A stretch of DNA of 64,000 bases. Origin: Varroa destructor. Taxonomy: Eukaryota; Arthropoda; Arachnida; Mesostigmata; Varroidae. Of this stretch, positions 12,286-25,100 are shown piece by piece; position 1 is the stretch's first letter, and every line of letters starts with the position of its first letter. Below the pieces are notes generated by a model. It saw only the letters and a program-made list of their open reading frames with translations, did not search any database and was not told where the DNA came from. Made by a program: the position numbers and the translations under genes. The stretch spans positions 43,174,986-43,238,985 of the forward strand of contig NW_019211456.1 of the NCBI RefSeq assembly GCF_002443255.2. Direction: 5' to 3'.

Positions 12286-15200
12286 ATGAGACGGATTGAA
12301 TAGAGACAATGCCAGAGACGAACCTGCAAACTCCTGCCATTTTAGGTTCAACCTGCTTGCCACAGATGCCATCCTTGTATCCGCCGAGTGCTGTCTCCTT
12401 TGTTTCAAGAACAGGGCATTGTTTCTGCTGCTCTTGGCCTGGCGGTAGGTCTTTTCTGAGAGGTACGCCTGCGTCCTGCGTTAGCATTAAATAGATAACA
12501 TCGTTACTACAGAAAATATAATTCTGGGCTGCATACTTCATGATTGTCATAGAGCATTCCGACTGTTTCATAATTCTTATAACGACAGGTGCATCAACTC
12601 AAGCATGAAAGGCCTACTCCTGACCTAGAACTGTAGCATTATAGAACTTCCAGCGAATCTGGCAATGTACTTTTCTCAATTGTCTAACCTAACACTAGCT
12701 TCTTTTTTCGCATTTAAACACAAAACAAGGGGACGTTAGAAGCAGGACAAGAAAATGACCTTCAATGGGAGAAGAGCGTCGAACCCACGCCCCTTTGGGG
12801 CGGATAAACAAGCATGATCACATGACGTCGAACTGTTCCGCTAATTGAAGTTTAGCGCTGTTCACTAGGGTTATTAGTCCTTAGGCACTGTAATGCCCTT
12901 CGAATGTGGCCTGATGTCCTATATTGGTGGTGCAGTATATTAATGCTTGATTACTATATTAACGACTTGCTCTCTTTATGGGTTAAATTAATCTATGTCC
13001 GTGTATCGGCAAGAGGTCCAAACATCCCGGCACCGTGCCAGTTTATGGTGATTTCTTTTCTAGAAGCTTTCTCTTTTTTAAATAACTAATCTCTTTGCTT
13101 GCTGCATCAACATACTAGGTGAAAAATGTCAGCCTAAATCACAAATCTTGTTTTTGAAGCTGAAGTTGTGTGACTGAGTAAGACGCAAACCGGCGAAGAT
13201 ATCGAGCGAACGACATTTGGAATGCCTTCTTTTTCCGACGTCCGGCAACCAGCTGCTGGTCTAATCTCAAGCAAAACTGTCCATTGGATTTAGCCACGAA
13301 CTGGAGGGGCAAATGAGTCAATTACATGAATATGAAATTTTCGTATCAAGTTCGTAAACCGAAGACTCATAACAGCGCATGCGTTTATGTTTCTTCGTGG
13401 TAACACTCCGTCGCACAGACGATGGCTTTACAAGTTTGATATAAGTATCGTCTATATTTCCTTTTGCGTTTTATTTACCGACTACAAATGATTAGCCCAG
13501 TTGACATAATTAGGTGTGTTACAATAAAGCTACGTTAGTTCCACTATAAACTCTATTATTACTGCATGATTAGTATTACCCATTATTGTCATGTTATTTC
13601 AAAGTTGATACGGTCAGCTGGTATCAACGAAAGTGGAGGTATAGAAAATTTACCTGATAAAAAAAATGGTAACTTCTCGAATGAGCTTACGCCAACGTTC
13701 TACCGCTGTTCGTACCATGAGCTCCGTTGAGGCATTCGATTAGTATGGCATCTTCTACGATATCTGCATTGGATTTATCTTTGTGCGCGCAAAACGAGCC
13801 GTTCTGCTGATTAACGAGCATTTCTCATGTCTGCGGCATTGCTAATTTTATCTACGCAAACGATTGGGTCGCTTTCGGGGTCTTTAACGGTTATCTTATA
13901 GTTATCAGCGTATGAGGAATGTATGAGTTCGACGGCACTGTACCTTCAGTAAAGCTTCAAGTTTGTCGTATTCTTTGTCACGCAGATAGAAGAGACAATT
14001 GCGTGGATGATGAGCGTGGAGACCCATTCGGGAACAGGTAACTGAAAAACCACATTTCTAAAAGAAAAACAAGAAGTAAACGACGTCAGAGCATCTGCCA
14101 TCACCTTAGCCACTCAATATATTCACACAACACGAAGGATTATCACTACGAAATAAGCAAGTCCTCTTAACAGTTACTAACTTCTAACGTAAGTTCATTT
14201 AATGTTTGCCTGGGAGTCAATATACTATTGTCATTTGGAAGCTATAGACGAAGCCGCATTAAGCTTGCCGCATTGTTTTACCGTTAGATAATCGGCCGCG
14301 TAATTAGGAACGGGTTTGCGCATTTGGCATTATCGGAAACGGTACAAATTAAAGAAACACTCAATAACAGATTATGGCTTTTCATAGCACAACTATAGGT
14401 GAAGGTGTGTTATTCAAGACCACTGCAACACAACCTCGAGCAGAAAAAAGCTAATGGAACAATACACGAATATACATGTAGGAGGTATCGTTAGCAACGT
14501 GAGCCATATTTAACTGGAGTATTGCGAATTAAGCATCACAGAAAGGCTTAGTTAAACGTTCATTTTAACAGCGAATACTTAGGATTTTTCTCATTTGTAT
14601 GCAAAATAAGTTCGTGCCTTGTTCCCATCATGGAAAAATGAGCAAAAAGTTCATGCCCCCATCACCAAAGCTTCTAAGAATACGAAGTGCGGCCTTCGTG
14701 CTCCTACAAACAATAACACGGAAAAGGTTATTCTCTAAATGTAAATATGATGCGAGGCAGGTGTTGATATACGAGCAAAACCTAAAAAGCACAGGATGTT
14801 ATGCACAGCTGCCTTCTTTTTCTTCTTAGAGTACCCTTATCCAACCTTAAATGTCTACGGTAAAAGAAATTACAACTCTTATAGCTAAGCCAATAGCAAG
14901 GTGACTGTTCTTTCTGTTGTTGCAATGATCTCGCGTCCGTCCTGCATTCGATGATGACCCAATAAGGGTTATTTCAGCTGATCAAGAATGTCGAAGTGTT
15001 GAAAAAATACAGAAGCTGTAAGTAATGCTATTTGATGGTACACGAAAACTATTAGTATTCAATGATCTTGCTTTATAGTGTGTACCTTAGAAGTGTTAGC
15101 CACTAGAGTTATCGTATTTATGGGGGATGGCTGACAGACATTACGTTAGAATGCAGATGCCCAACGTCAAACAGCCTAAAGTGACGCACATCTCCATGTT

Positions 15201-18200
15201 TGTATGGCCGGTTGCATCCCGAACAAAAGTCGAATCCGCACTGAAGACATTTGAAGTGCATACAGCCGCCACGAGAAAGAGCATAGCGAAATTTACATGC
15301 TGGACACTGAATTCCGTTTTCCTCGAAGAATGTCTCCAGGGCCTTTTCGGCTGAGTCTGGCTCCTCACGAGATAACCACGCGACGAATTCGTCGCATGAC
15401 ATTGACTCATGTTCTGTCCGCCACTGAAATATTCAGATAATTTAAGAATACCATTAATGATTAGTAGTAAGTTGTCGTTCACATACTTGTATGCGACTCG
15501 TGCATGCACGCTCGTACTGCGCATTCATCGAGTAACCATAAATATTCCAGTTTAACATAGCAAACCAACGGCCTATGGCGACTGACATAGACTATCTACC
15601 GTGATCAACTCGCCATATAGTGCACCAAAGTAAGAATTGTGTCTACATAATTTAACGTTGTCTATGAGTGCTTGATTGATCCTGAGGCGACCGTATTTCT
15701 AAGATCCAATAGAGACCTCCGTCAACGAATGCTGGTATATAAATACATGAGGTAAGAAAGAATCGCCAGATCAACAGCTCATTCAACAGCGTATGCCCGG
15801 CTTGAGTGACCCTCCTACGCTGTTCGAAATTAGCATTAAAGCAAACTCTTCTTTCGTTTGTCTGGACTCCCGAATCTCATCGTTCTTGCTGTATGGACGG
15901 CACTCTAACTTATGGAAACTTTAGAAACGTAACTGTCATAAGACTATGGGCTTGTTGTTGGCGCAATCGTATAGCTGGTTCGTCTGCTATTCCTGTGATA
16001 GCGTGCGGTTTCTGTTGAACCCACTCGATCACACAAATAGACCCGCAGTCTTTCTTTGACGACCTTAGCAAAAGAGCGGGTTGCATGGCACAGCTCTTGC
16101 AATAGGCTAGAGGAAAAAGACGAACTCAATAGCCTGAGGGTGGAAAGAAGCATACGCTGGGAAAGAAGGCATTCTAGGCATACAGGCGTTAGTCTGTGGC
16201 CTCCTACATCGACTACGAAAAAACGTGTCCTGAACCAAGCAACGCCTATAAGCTCTTTGAATGAACAAGCTATTGTAATGACCCGTGGTAGATTTCTATT
16301 GACAACAGTCGATAAAAGAAATCCGAGAAACGCATTTGGAAGGGGACACGTGACTGACAAGTATACTAAGACAGATCGTTATTCCTCTAGTGTCCTTATT
16401 GAGTACTCAGTCGCTCACAGACAGAGGCTAGCGCCGACCGCTTGCTGTTCAACCAAAAACCGTATTCTTGCAACGTGGTGCCCTAAAAATCGAAATCGGT
16501 CCTAAACAAACGTTGCAGTAAAGATGCGCATAAGGCGCACGCATATACAAGGTACTAGAGCAGTGATACCTGGGTAGAAGAATCTCATGGATATTAGAGT
16601 AATAAATAAATGTAAAATATGTGCTATAATTTTTCTACAGCTGAACTGTAACTGGTGGAGTGTGTTATGAGTTATAGGACACACAATTATGGTCTGAGCT
16701 CGAGTGAGTCAGGCTTAACGAAATGTGCGGTCGCCATGTTAATACTACAATTCATGATCGAGGCCACTCTTACAGGCGTTCGGCTCTCTATAATCCAAAA
16801 AAAAATTATGTGATTCAGTAACAATATATGAGTTTACAGTTGTTACCCTCTTCATTTAAGGGTATGAAACTTTAATACAATATACAACATTTAGAGATCA
16901 TGATTTGCTACCAATTCTTCAATAGCCAAAATAGAATACGAACAACGTGAATCCTCGGTTTGCCAGCAAATATATAATATATTAGATAAGTCAATATAAT
17001 TCGCCATAACTGCATCGGTCGATTTTTTTTCGGTTGTTTTCGGCTACGTTATCCCTGTAAACAGATCCTCGAAACCTTCTTTTGGGCACAGCAGTAAGGA
17101 CGTGCCCCACTAGGAGTGGAAACGGGGGTAGGTCTTGCTGGACCTAACTAGCGTTTCTTGAACCGTCCTATGAAACGACATGGTAAGCATGCAAGCACAT
17201 TTAACTGTAATATTTTTGTGTTTGTAATGATAATTTCTGGTATTTCATAATCCCTCATAATCATAACCTTAGTAGCGCTGAGAGCCTAGCTGGAGGCTTC
17301 CTGTTTCTTATGCTCACCGACACACGGCCTGGCGGTCAGTATGGTTCAGTATACCGCAAACGCGACCTAAATTTGGAACCTAGACTACTCATTAACTAAT
17401 TTCGAAATATTCCTCGTTTAATTGGCACATAACTATTCAAGTGATATTGGTTAGCTGTAAACTTGTGCCGGCCAAATACGGTACATACGAAAAATTCGGA
17501 TCGAGTTGAATTTTGGGCTGATACCAAGCCGAAAACTTTTTGAGAAATGTAAGGGATGAAAACTGGCTTAAGTAAAAGAGAGTATGAAAAGACGCGAAAT
17601 GTTTCAAGAAGACCACCCGTTGGAGCTTACTTGAATGATTCAATAGGCAAATTTTGTCTTATATGATGGCCCGCAAGCTGGTTAGTTCTCATCTTCTATT
17701 TTGTCTAAAAAACGAGGTACGTAAAAAAAACAACTTTCGGCCGTCTTACATGGTGGACGGTAAACCGGTTGTACGTTAGGCGCTTTGTTTAATATAATTG
17801 TATTCAGGTATTTACAATGCGTATCATTATTACAACGCTTCTGTATATAGGTCGTATTAGATGAGGATCAAAAGATGAGGAGGTCTTTGTCCAACTTTTA
17901 ATGTGGCTGAAAAATCGGCCAAAATTGAATAGGGGCAATAGCTCAATTCAGTGGTGCCGACGCGACGTACAACTCTGCGAGCGTGATCAGGATCTCATTA
18001 TCACGACCGCAGTTGCGCTCTTTTCCCATTGAAAAAGCAGTAAATCGCAACAGACGAAAATGCAGAAGAAAAAGCGCAGTGTTTTGGCCGCAACGACCTT
18101 CAGTGTGCTAGGGTATCATTAACTGGGACCATCAGAACGCTCGGATCGCGACGATACTAGCGACTCCGACTGCAGCTGCTGATGCGATAATATCGTGCTG

Positions 18201-21200
18201 ACCCCCGGGGTGATACAAACAGAGACGATTTGGAGAGTCAAAAATCCCTAATATTAGCTCATTAGATCGAGCACGGCCAACTGACAGGGACTTAGCGCCC
18301 TGAAGGCTGGTGAGAGGCTCAAGTAAGCGTGGTCTTGCAGGAGCACTGTGGGTCTATTCTTTAGAAGAAACAATTACCATGAAATACATTTCCTGCTCTT
18401 CGCCCATAACACGGACTCATCTATCAGATATGATACCTGCTTCGTTGGCCAGCGTACTATGTATGGGTTGGCCCTATTTAAATAAATACTGTATACAAAC
18501 TGGCGTCACCCTTCGAGCTCTAATCGGCCTTTGATTAACAGCTGTGATTAAATCATGAATAGATCTCATCGTCAGACGGTCACCTCCAACGACAATGCAT
18601 GGAGTAGGTTGTCCAGAAATTCCCACGCAGGTTTCCCGAGTTGACGGTGGCCGGGTGTATAACTAAAATCATGTAAACAAGCCACGCCCGCATCCGAACC
18701 TAGACCATCATGTCCCGATGTTTAGCAGGAAAACACGTTACACACTGCGCTATAACGAGGACGAATTTCTCATGCATCTATGCAATCACAAGATACTAAC
18801 CGTTTTCCTGCAAGCAGAGCACATCGTTGTTTTGCAGTCTGGGCACGTTACCATCCTCCGTTCGGGTACAGTGATAAAGCCCGACGAGCACTGTCAGCCA
18901 AAAATGGTACAAAATAAATCCAGGTTTCAGTTGGGTCATATTAGAGTAATAGACAAACCAATAAATGCAACGATAACATCGACGATACAACGCCCCCTTG
19001 AGGGCTGACGATACTAAAGCTCTACCGTGCATTTATTTATGCTCTCTATTTATAACAGGTAAATACCATGGACTTTGCGAACATTTCTCTTATGTCGTTT
19101 AATTGTGAAGTTCGCTAGAAATAGTTATTGAATTGCTATCGATAACTACAAAGATACGGGTAAATTATAATAATTAACGCTCATGATGCAAAAGGCTATA
19201 TATTGTATATAGACGCGTGAAAAGAACGGAGACTTTGCCGAATCGAAGTAGGTTCAAAACATAAATAGTAATGGTGACAAACCTGAGGACACCAACAGAA
19301 GTTTGGGTCCTTCATAAGAGCTCGTTCAACAAGTCTTTTCTGGAACAGCTCAAACGTCTCGTTATCCAACAGGTCCTTCAGCTGCAAAGCAGATAGGTTA
19401 GCTAGAGAGGATCCATCTTAATACATTTCTTATACAATAAGTAATGATAATGGTATCGATTATCGTTTGTCCTCTATAAAAAACTCACCAAAACAGACAT
19501 ATTGCTGAAATAATTCTGTTCGATTTTCTCGTCGGCTAGGTCGGGCTCGCGGCAGAAGGGGCAACGCAATTCACTTATGTTGTGCTCACGGATCTGTATC
19601 GTGAAGTACGTTTGGAGGCATTCTCGACAAGCAACATGGGGGCATTGGAGTAGAGCCACCATCTGCGTTTCCATTGCCAAGCAAAAAGGAACCAATCTAT
19701 GTATAAATTTACAGCAAAAACATATACACCCGTACAGCCACATAACGAGATGTGTTTTTTGTTTGCATAGCAGACTCATGAATTGTCGGTGCCGCATTAT
19801 ATATGCGCAGTCAAAAATTATTCAAGGTCCAGTAACCGTTGCCGATCAAAAAATATAATAAATGGTAATAGGTATCCCAATTCTTATATCGTATGACGTA
19901 CCTTTTCGCACAATCGTTAACATAGAACGATGTCATACGTACAGTATATAATTAGATATAAACATCAATTTATATCGTACGAATACGACTATAGACTAAG
20001 GGCACCAGACTAGGCCATCGAAAACCTGGAAGAAAACACTGACAGGTCCTTAAAAACGTTCAAAAAAAAAAACTGAATAACTATTCCGAGAACGAACTTT
20101 AGATTTAACCAACTCCAGATCTTAGTGTTTACAGTTGATGATATATTAAGTCACACTTTGATATATTAGCGTTTTGGAAATAGAGGGATCGGGAAACTGC
20201 TCAATATACAATGCTCTCACATAAAGATAAAAACGTATTTATGCAATGATGTAATACGACTAAAAAACTGCATATACAAATATTCCTAATATATAAAGAT
20301 TCCGCTGTCTGGGACGTGAGTTTTACAATAGATAGATAGCAAAAAAAAAATAAAATATCCCGCGAATCTACTATAACTGCGTGACGGTATTTCTGACATC
20401 GGGGAAAGCCAACAAATCATTACGAGTGTTTTATAAATTTCTTTTTTTTTTGGTGTTTTTTTTTTATAGAAGTTGCATAAACATACTTCTATATGCGTAT
20501 CTTTGCGCCTACAGTTTTATTTGGGTTGAAGAAGCAACACTACAGATATCGTAGCTGTTCGGAAGGTTGTTTGTATATCACGTACAGACAGTTTCATCAG
20601 ATTTTGTGTTTTCGTGTTTTTATTTCGTAGCTGACACGTTATTATGTCATGTCAGCCAGAAAAAAGAACAGCTCAAGGCATTTTTTTCTCTCTATATAAA
20701 AAAATACAAAAAAAACTCTGGACTAAATTTCGCATAGCGGAGCCGTTAGCATTGCGTAATTGCGTCTTGCTTCACGAGCTCACTTCCGTAAGCGGGTTGA
20801 GTACAACTACTCGATTTACAGGTAGAAGGAGCCAAAGGCAAAAAGAAAAGTAGGCTGAAGTGCGAGTCCAATATTAGATCTCTATACTATTTATATATGA
20901 AAAGCAGCGCTTTACTATTAAAGGCGATATTTCTTTCGCACCGTGAATATTTCCTTAGAAAGTCATACATAATGGCTGTCAACTATATTTTCTGTAGTGA
21001 AACTTCTATTAAGTCAATTGGAGCCGCTGGGCATATACTGACTCGAACTAGTTTACCAGAATCTCTATATTTAGATACATGTTCTTTCTGCCTTAGCCTA
21101 GTCTGTAACGTCACTCTAGTCTCAATCTTTGTTAGTACACTTTTCGACTGCAGCAAAAAAGTTATGCTGTGGGGTTTGTTCTGGCAATACGTTGGTTCCC

Positions 21201-22101
21201 ACTTTCTCGCTGTGGTGCTCTATCCATTAGTTAGACGCGTTAATGCGTCTCTCGTAGATGCGAGCCACCTTAACGAACGAACGTGCCCTGCACGTTCGTC
21301 AGAACAGACGCAGGCGTGAGACATACGCACGGTTGATGTTCCGTAAGACCGACATCGTGTTGCTTCTCCCCAACACAAGGGCCTCTTCTTGATTCTGACC
21401 TATTCCACTGCGCACGTTAGCGCAGAGCGCTATTTCAAGGCCTACTCAAGCCACTCGGTTCGTTTGCTTGAAATCTATTTATATTGTGATCTAGGGTCGT
21501 AACGGCCCATCTACGCGCTAGGTCAGATCTGACCGGCTTTATATTAGGGTAGCATATTGAAAAAAAGTAACTGTTACTGATGCTGGAATGAGTGTAAGAA
21601 GCCTTAGGATACTGACTGCTATCGACGTAGAACGAGTATATGTTGTATGCGGGGAACGATTGATGTAGAAACGGATAGAGCGTAGGATACACTGAAGAAA
21701 TAGTCCGTGTTTATGTTGAACGAAATTTAAGGAGCATACTTAATAAGTGTGTGATGTTTATAGAGTGATTGCTATAGATGCCAAACCATCTATTCAACGA
21801 GTATCGACACGACATTAATTAACGATAGTTATGGAAAATAACTATAGTGAGCGTAGAAGGAGTGTCACATAGAAGGCGCAACGTCAGCACGCTACGTCGT
21901 ATGTGTCCTGGAGAACGAGCGGCAAATAGATATTTTCGAAAATTCTCAGTCCATATTTTTGTCTTCCCTGTAACCATTAAGCGGACTAGAGAAAAACGGT
22001 CTGTTAGGGACTGGATTCATAATTTTCCTATTTAGCGTTGAACAATTGAAACTTCTAGACCGCGTGTCTCTACGTACTTTTTTCTCTGTCTTACACACAC
22101 A

Positions 22102-22168
<67 letters not shown>

Positions 22169-25100
22169 AAAACGTGGCTAATTTAATTTTATCTCGAAAT
22201 CCGAGAATGAGCAATTTAAAAAAAACCAAAAATAATTATAATTAATCACATTTCCACTAAAACTAATTGAATAGGCTTCACGGGTTCTTGCTCTTATTTT
22301 CCACGCAGTTACTGAACGGTACTGTCTTTGCAATGCCTGAACTTTTATCTAAGTAATATTTACCTAAGTTACAGATATCGGTCTATTAGCTAAAATGGTT
22401 TTACTAACAAACAAAGTCAATGGTCTTGTAACATTTCTCATCTCGAGTAGTTTAGCCGCATTTCAGGTACATAGTGAAGACTCATGTAATTAGTAAGTTT
22501 AACTTTGAGTGGACAGTATTGAAAAACACCAAGCGTTAAGTGTTGGCACATTGCTTGTTGATATTTTTTCATAGTCCGTGGTCCAAGTTTCAAACTGAAG
22601 AAAAGCGATTACCGTTTAAAATTTCTCTGAACTTTCACCGTTGCCGTCTGCGCCTATCTCCGTAAACTGGAAAAACGTTTGCTACAAGACACGCTTAGGT
22701 TCATCTAAAAGATACGGATGTGTGTAAGGCGGACCACAAACTTTGCCTTTGAGGCAGTGTTTTACCATTATAGTGTCCAGGTAGTTTACGTGTTTCTCCT
22801 TCCTAGTTGTAATAGCACTTTGGTGCACCTTGTATTGGCATGACTGCTCCGCTAAGATGCCTGATACGCCTTTGGCCTATCTGCGCCGGTCTTCATTCAC
22901 ATCAGTGCAGGCCATCATTTCAAGACAAATGAATCTCTCTCTTTCTGAGTTGCGAGACCTGCTTTCTTACAATGTACATTTAACATTTAAGTTCATAAAG
23001 CTAGGTAGGTGCATCTCTTTACGTTACCTGCCTTAAGTTAGCATCGAACCCGGTCACGTGTTGGCAAATGGAACATAATTTTGTAACTACCAATGTAATG
23101 TGGGAGTTGTGTCGGCAGGACAAGCTTCTCTTTCACATTTTACTCGTATTCTACAATTTCAAATCAATATGTTAAAAACCCACTGGGCCGTAGCTAGGAC
23201 CAACATGATTAAGTCTATTTTCGAACCTATTTCGAAAGCTCATTCGCGTTTTACAACCCCCTACCTACAGACTATTATAGACTGAACACACTCCTACTTC
23301 CAACATAGACTATACACGTTAGACAATTTATACACAATACTGTAGAGCTTAGTCAACGAGTGTTGTTTCCAATTAAGTTGATATTCACCACACAAACTTA
23401 ATTAGCTAATTGCGGTCACATGTATCGCCTGTCTTGCTGCTTCAGAAATCCAACGGTAATGTTGGACGTCATGTCTTCGTAACTTATGTTATAAGGCACG
23501 TAAGATTACTCGGAAAAATACACCGGTCTATAACACATCATAAGAAGCTAGTAGAAACTTCCGTAATGTAAAATCCCTATGAAAAAACATCAGAGACACT
23601 CAAGGTTAGCTGTCTTGGGCCCTCGAAGAATGTTCTATTCTGAGCAATGTACAACTGCGAATGCGAATGGAAGACAAGCGTCTGCGCCGCTGTACGGTCA
23701 ATAACGCGTCTTTGACACATATAATACGTGTACGTGTTTGATTCAAGGAACCTTGGACGAGACTGAAAAACCTGCCGCCTTCATTGAAGACGAAAACGCG
23801 TCCAATGCGTCCAAAAAACTGTCATACATAAAATACGTTTTTGGGATTTGATTATTCGAATAGATTCAAGACAAACTTTAGGAATAATGACGATCTGTAC
23901 AAATAACGTTCTAAAGCATTTAATTAAGGAATAAGTGCGCAACAGGAAAAAGTACGCAAGATACTTAGTACGATTTATGCTTAGATCATCTGGAAGCTGT
24001 CGACGAAGTAGAAGTTTCGCAAGGTACAGGACAAGAAGTGTACTTCTTGGATTATAGTATTACTGGTAAACTTGACAAAACATGTACGTTGCAAAGTTCT
24101 ACAAAAAAAAAAAATACCTTGATCCTCGTTCACAGTACGCATTCACTCGGTGGAGAATTAAAGTCCGAACGCGCTACGGAAAAGTTGTCATTATGTATTC
24201 TTATCTTGTCTCTGCGAATTTGGGGTTTGTCAGTAGGCGAGTGTGTATGCCTCTGTTTATGCATGGCAACACACACTGATCCGGAGACCCACGGGTCGTT
24301 TATGTGTATCATCGAAAAAAGATACTATCATCTTCCCAAACTGCAAAACAGTTGACGAAGAAATAGCGTTATCATACAAGTTTATAGAACCGGGGGCTAT
24401 TTCTGAGCACATTACCCCAACGGTCGACGAAAGCTTTTAATGTACATAGCTACGATTGCATGAAGTAAACCTGTGTTCACATGAGAGTCTCAAACAATAA
24501 TACTTCAGGGACTACCAACAGACTTCAAACACGAATGTCCCACATAATAAAACAGTAGATGATCACTGAATGCCAACTTACGAAAGTTTAGTTTGTGTTT
24601 ATCTAGCTGCTCCACTCGTCTAGACCCAAATCATCCTACGGAGTCATTTTGTGAAATAATTCTGCAATGATAATTTTGTTTATTTTCGACCTACGCATAG
24701 TAGCTATTATGATAACATTGTATTAAACAATTGTTGATATCAATATGATGCCACCCTGACGATTGCTTTCACTTCCAATCCAGACAGCTACTTCGGATCT
24801 CAAATTATATTTATTTTATACATCGTAGCAACCGAACAGTTCTACATGCATGTAGAATTATACCAACCTGACTCATTGGATACGTGCCCACACAAATGTT
24901 ACACTCCTGCTGAAGGAATACAACTGCCTGATAGACGCTATCCGTATTTTCCGACGCCAGTATGGCATCTGAAAGAGAATGAATTCGAATATCAGATATT
25001 ACCTCATATCCATCCCACTCGATTGAATGTCTATTGCTACAAGTTAAGCCAATTAACTCTACGCCACGAAAAATCCTCATAGATCCCTAAAGTGGTACCA

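Larger units (their letters stand above)
5384..12323 (-). other. Intron 28 of LUBEL (6.9 kb)
   Basis: Separates the LDD zinc finger from its C-terminal helices. Holds a (CTG)n tract (CAG in the transcript) at 6850-6890, a 13-bp tandem duplication near 7689-7717 and a (TA)n/(CA)n run at 12246-12284 close to its 5' end. No gene recognised on either strand. Confidence 0.75.

Noticed and set aside
12193..12571. Open frames with Tyr-Ile repeats next to exon 28
   Set aside because: The Tyr-Ile run is translation of the TA microsatellite in the intron. Only the part from 12324 to 12475 is coding, and it is annotated as exon 28.
13139..13321. 60-codon minus-strand frame considered as an LDD exon
   Set aside because: No LDD pattern; exons 27 and 28 join directly in phase 0 without it.
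15118..15189. Extension of exon 26 to the next stop
   Set aside because: It would lose the last RING2 cysteines and the LDD. The GTGCGT donor joined to exon 27 restores the KCGFSVTC motif.
20897..21319. 140-codon plus-strand open frame in intron 22
   Set aside because: Cys/Leu/Ser-rich composition with no recognisable family, no splice context; likely chance.
22032..22229. Tyr-Ile repeat open frame
   Set aside because: Translation of a TA microsatellite.
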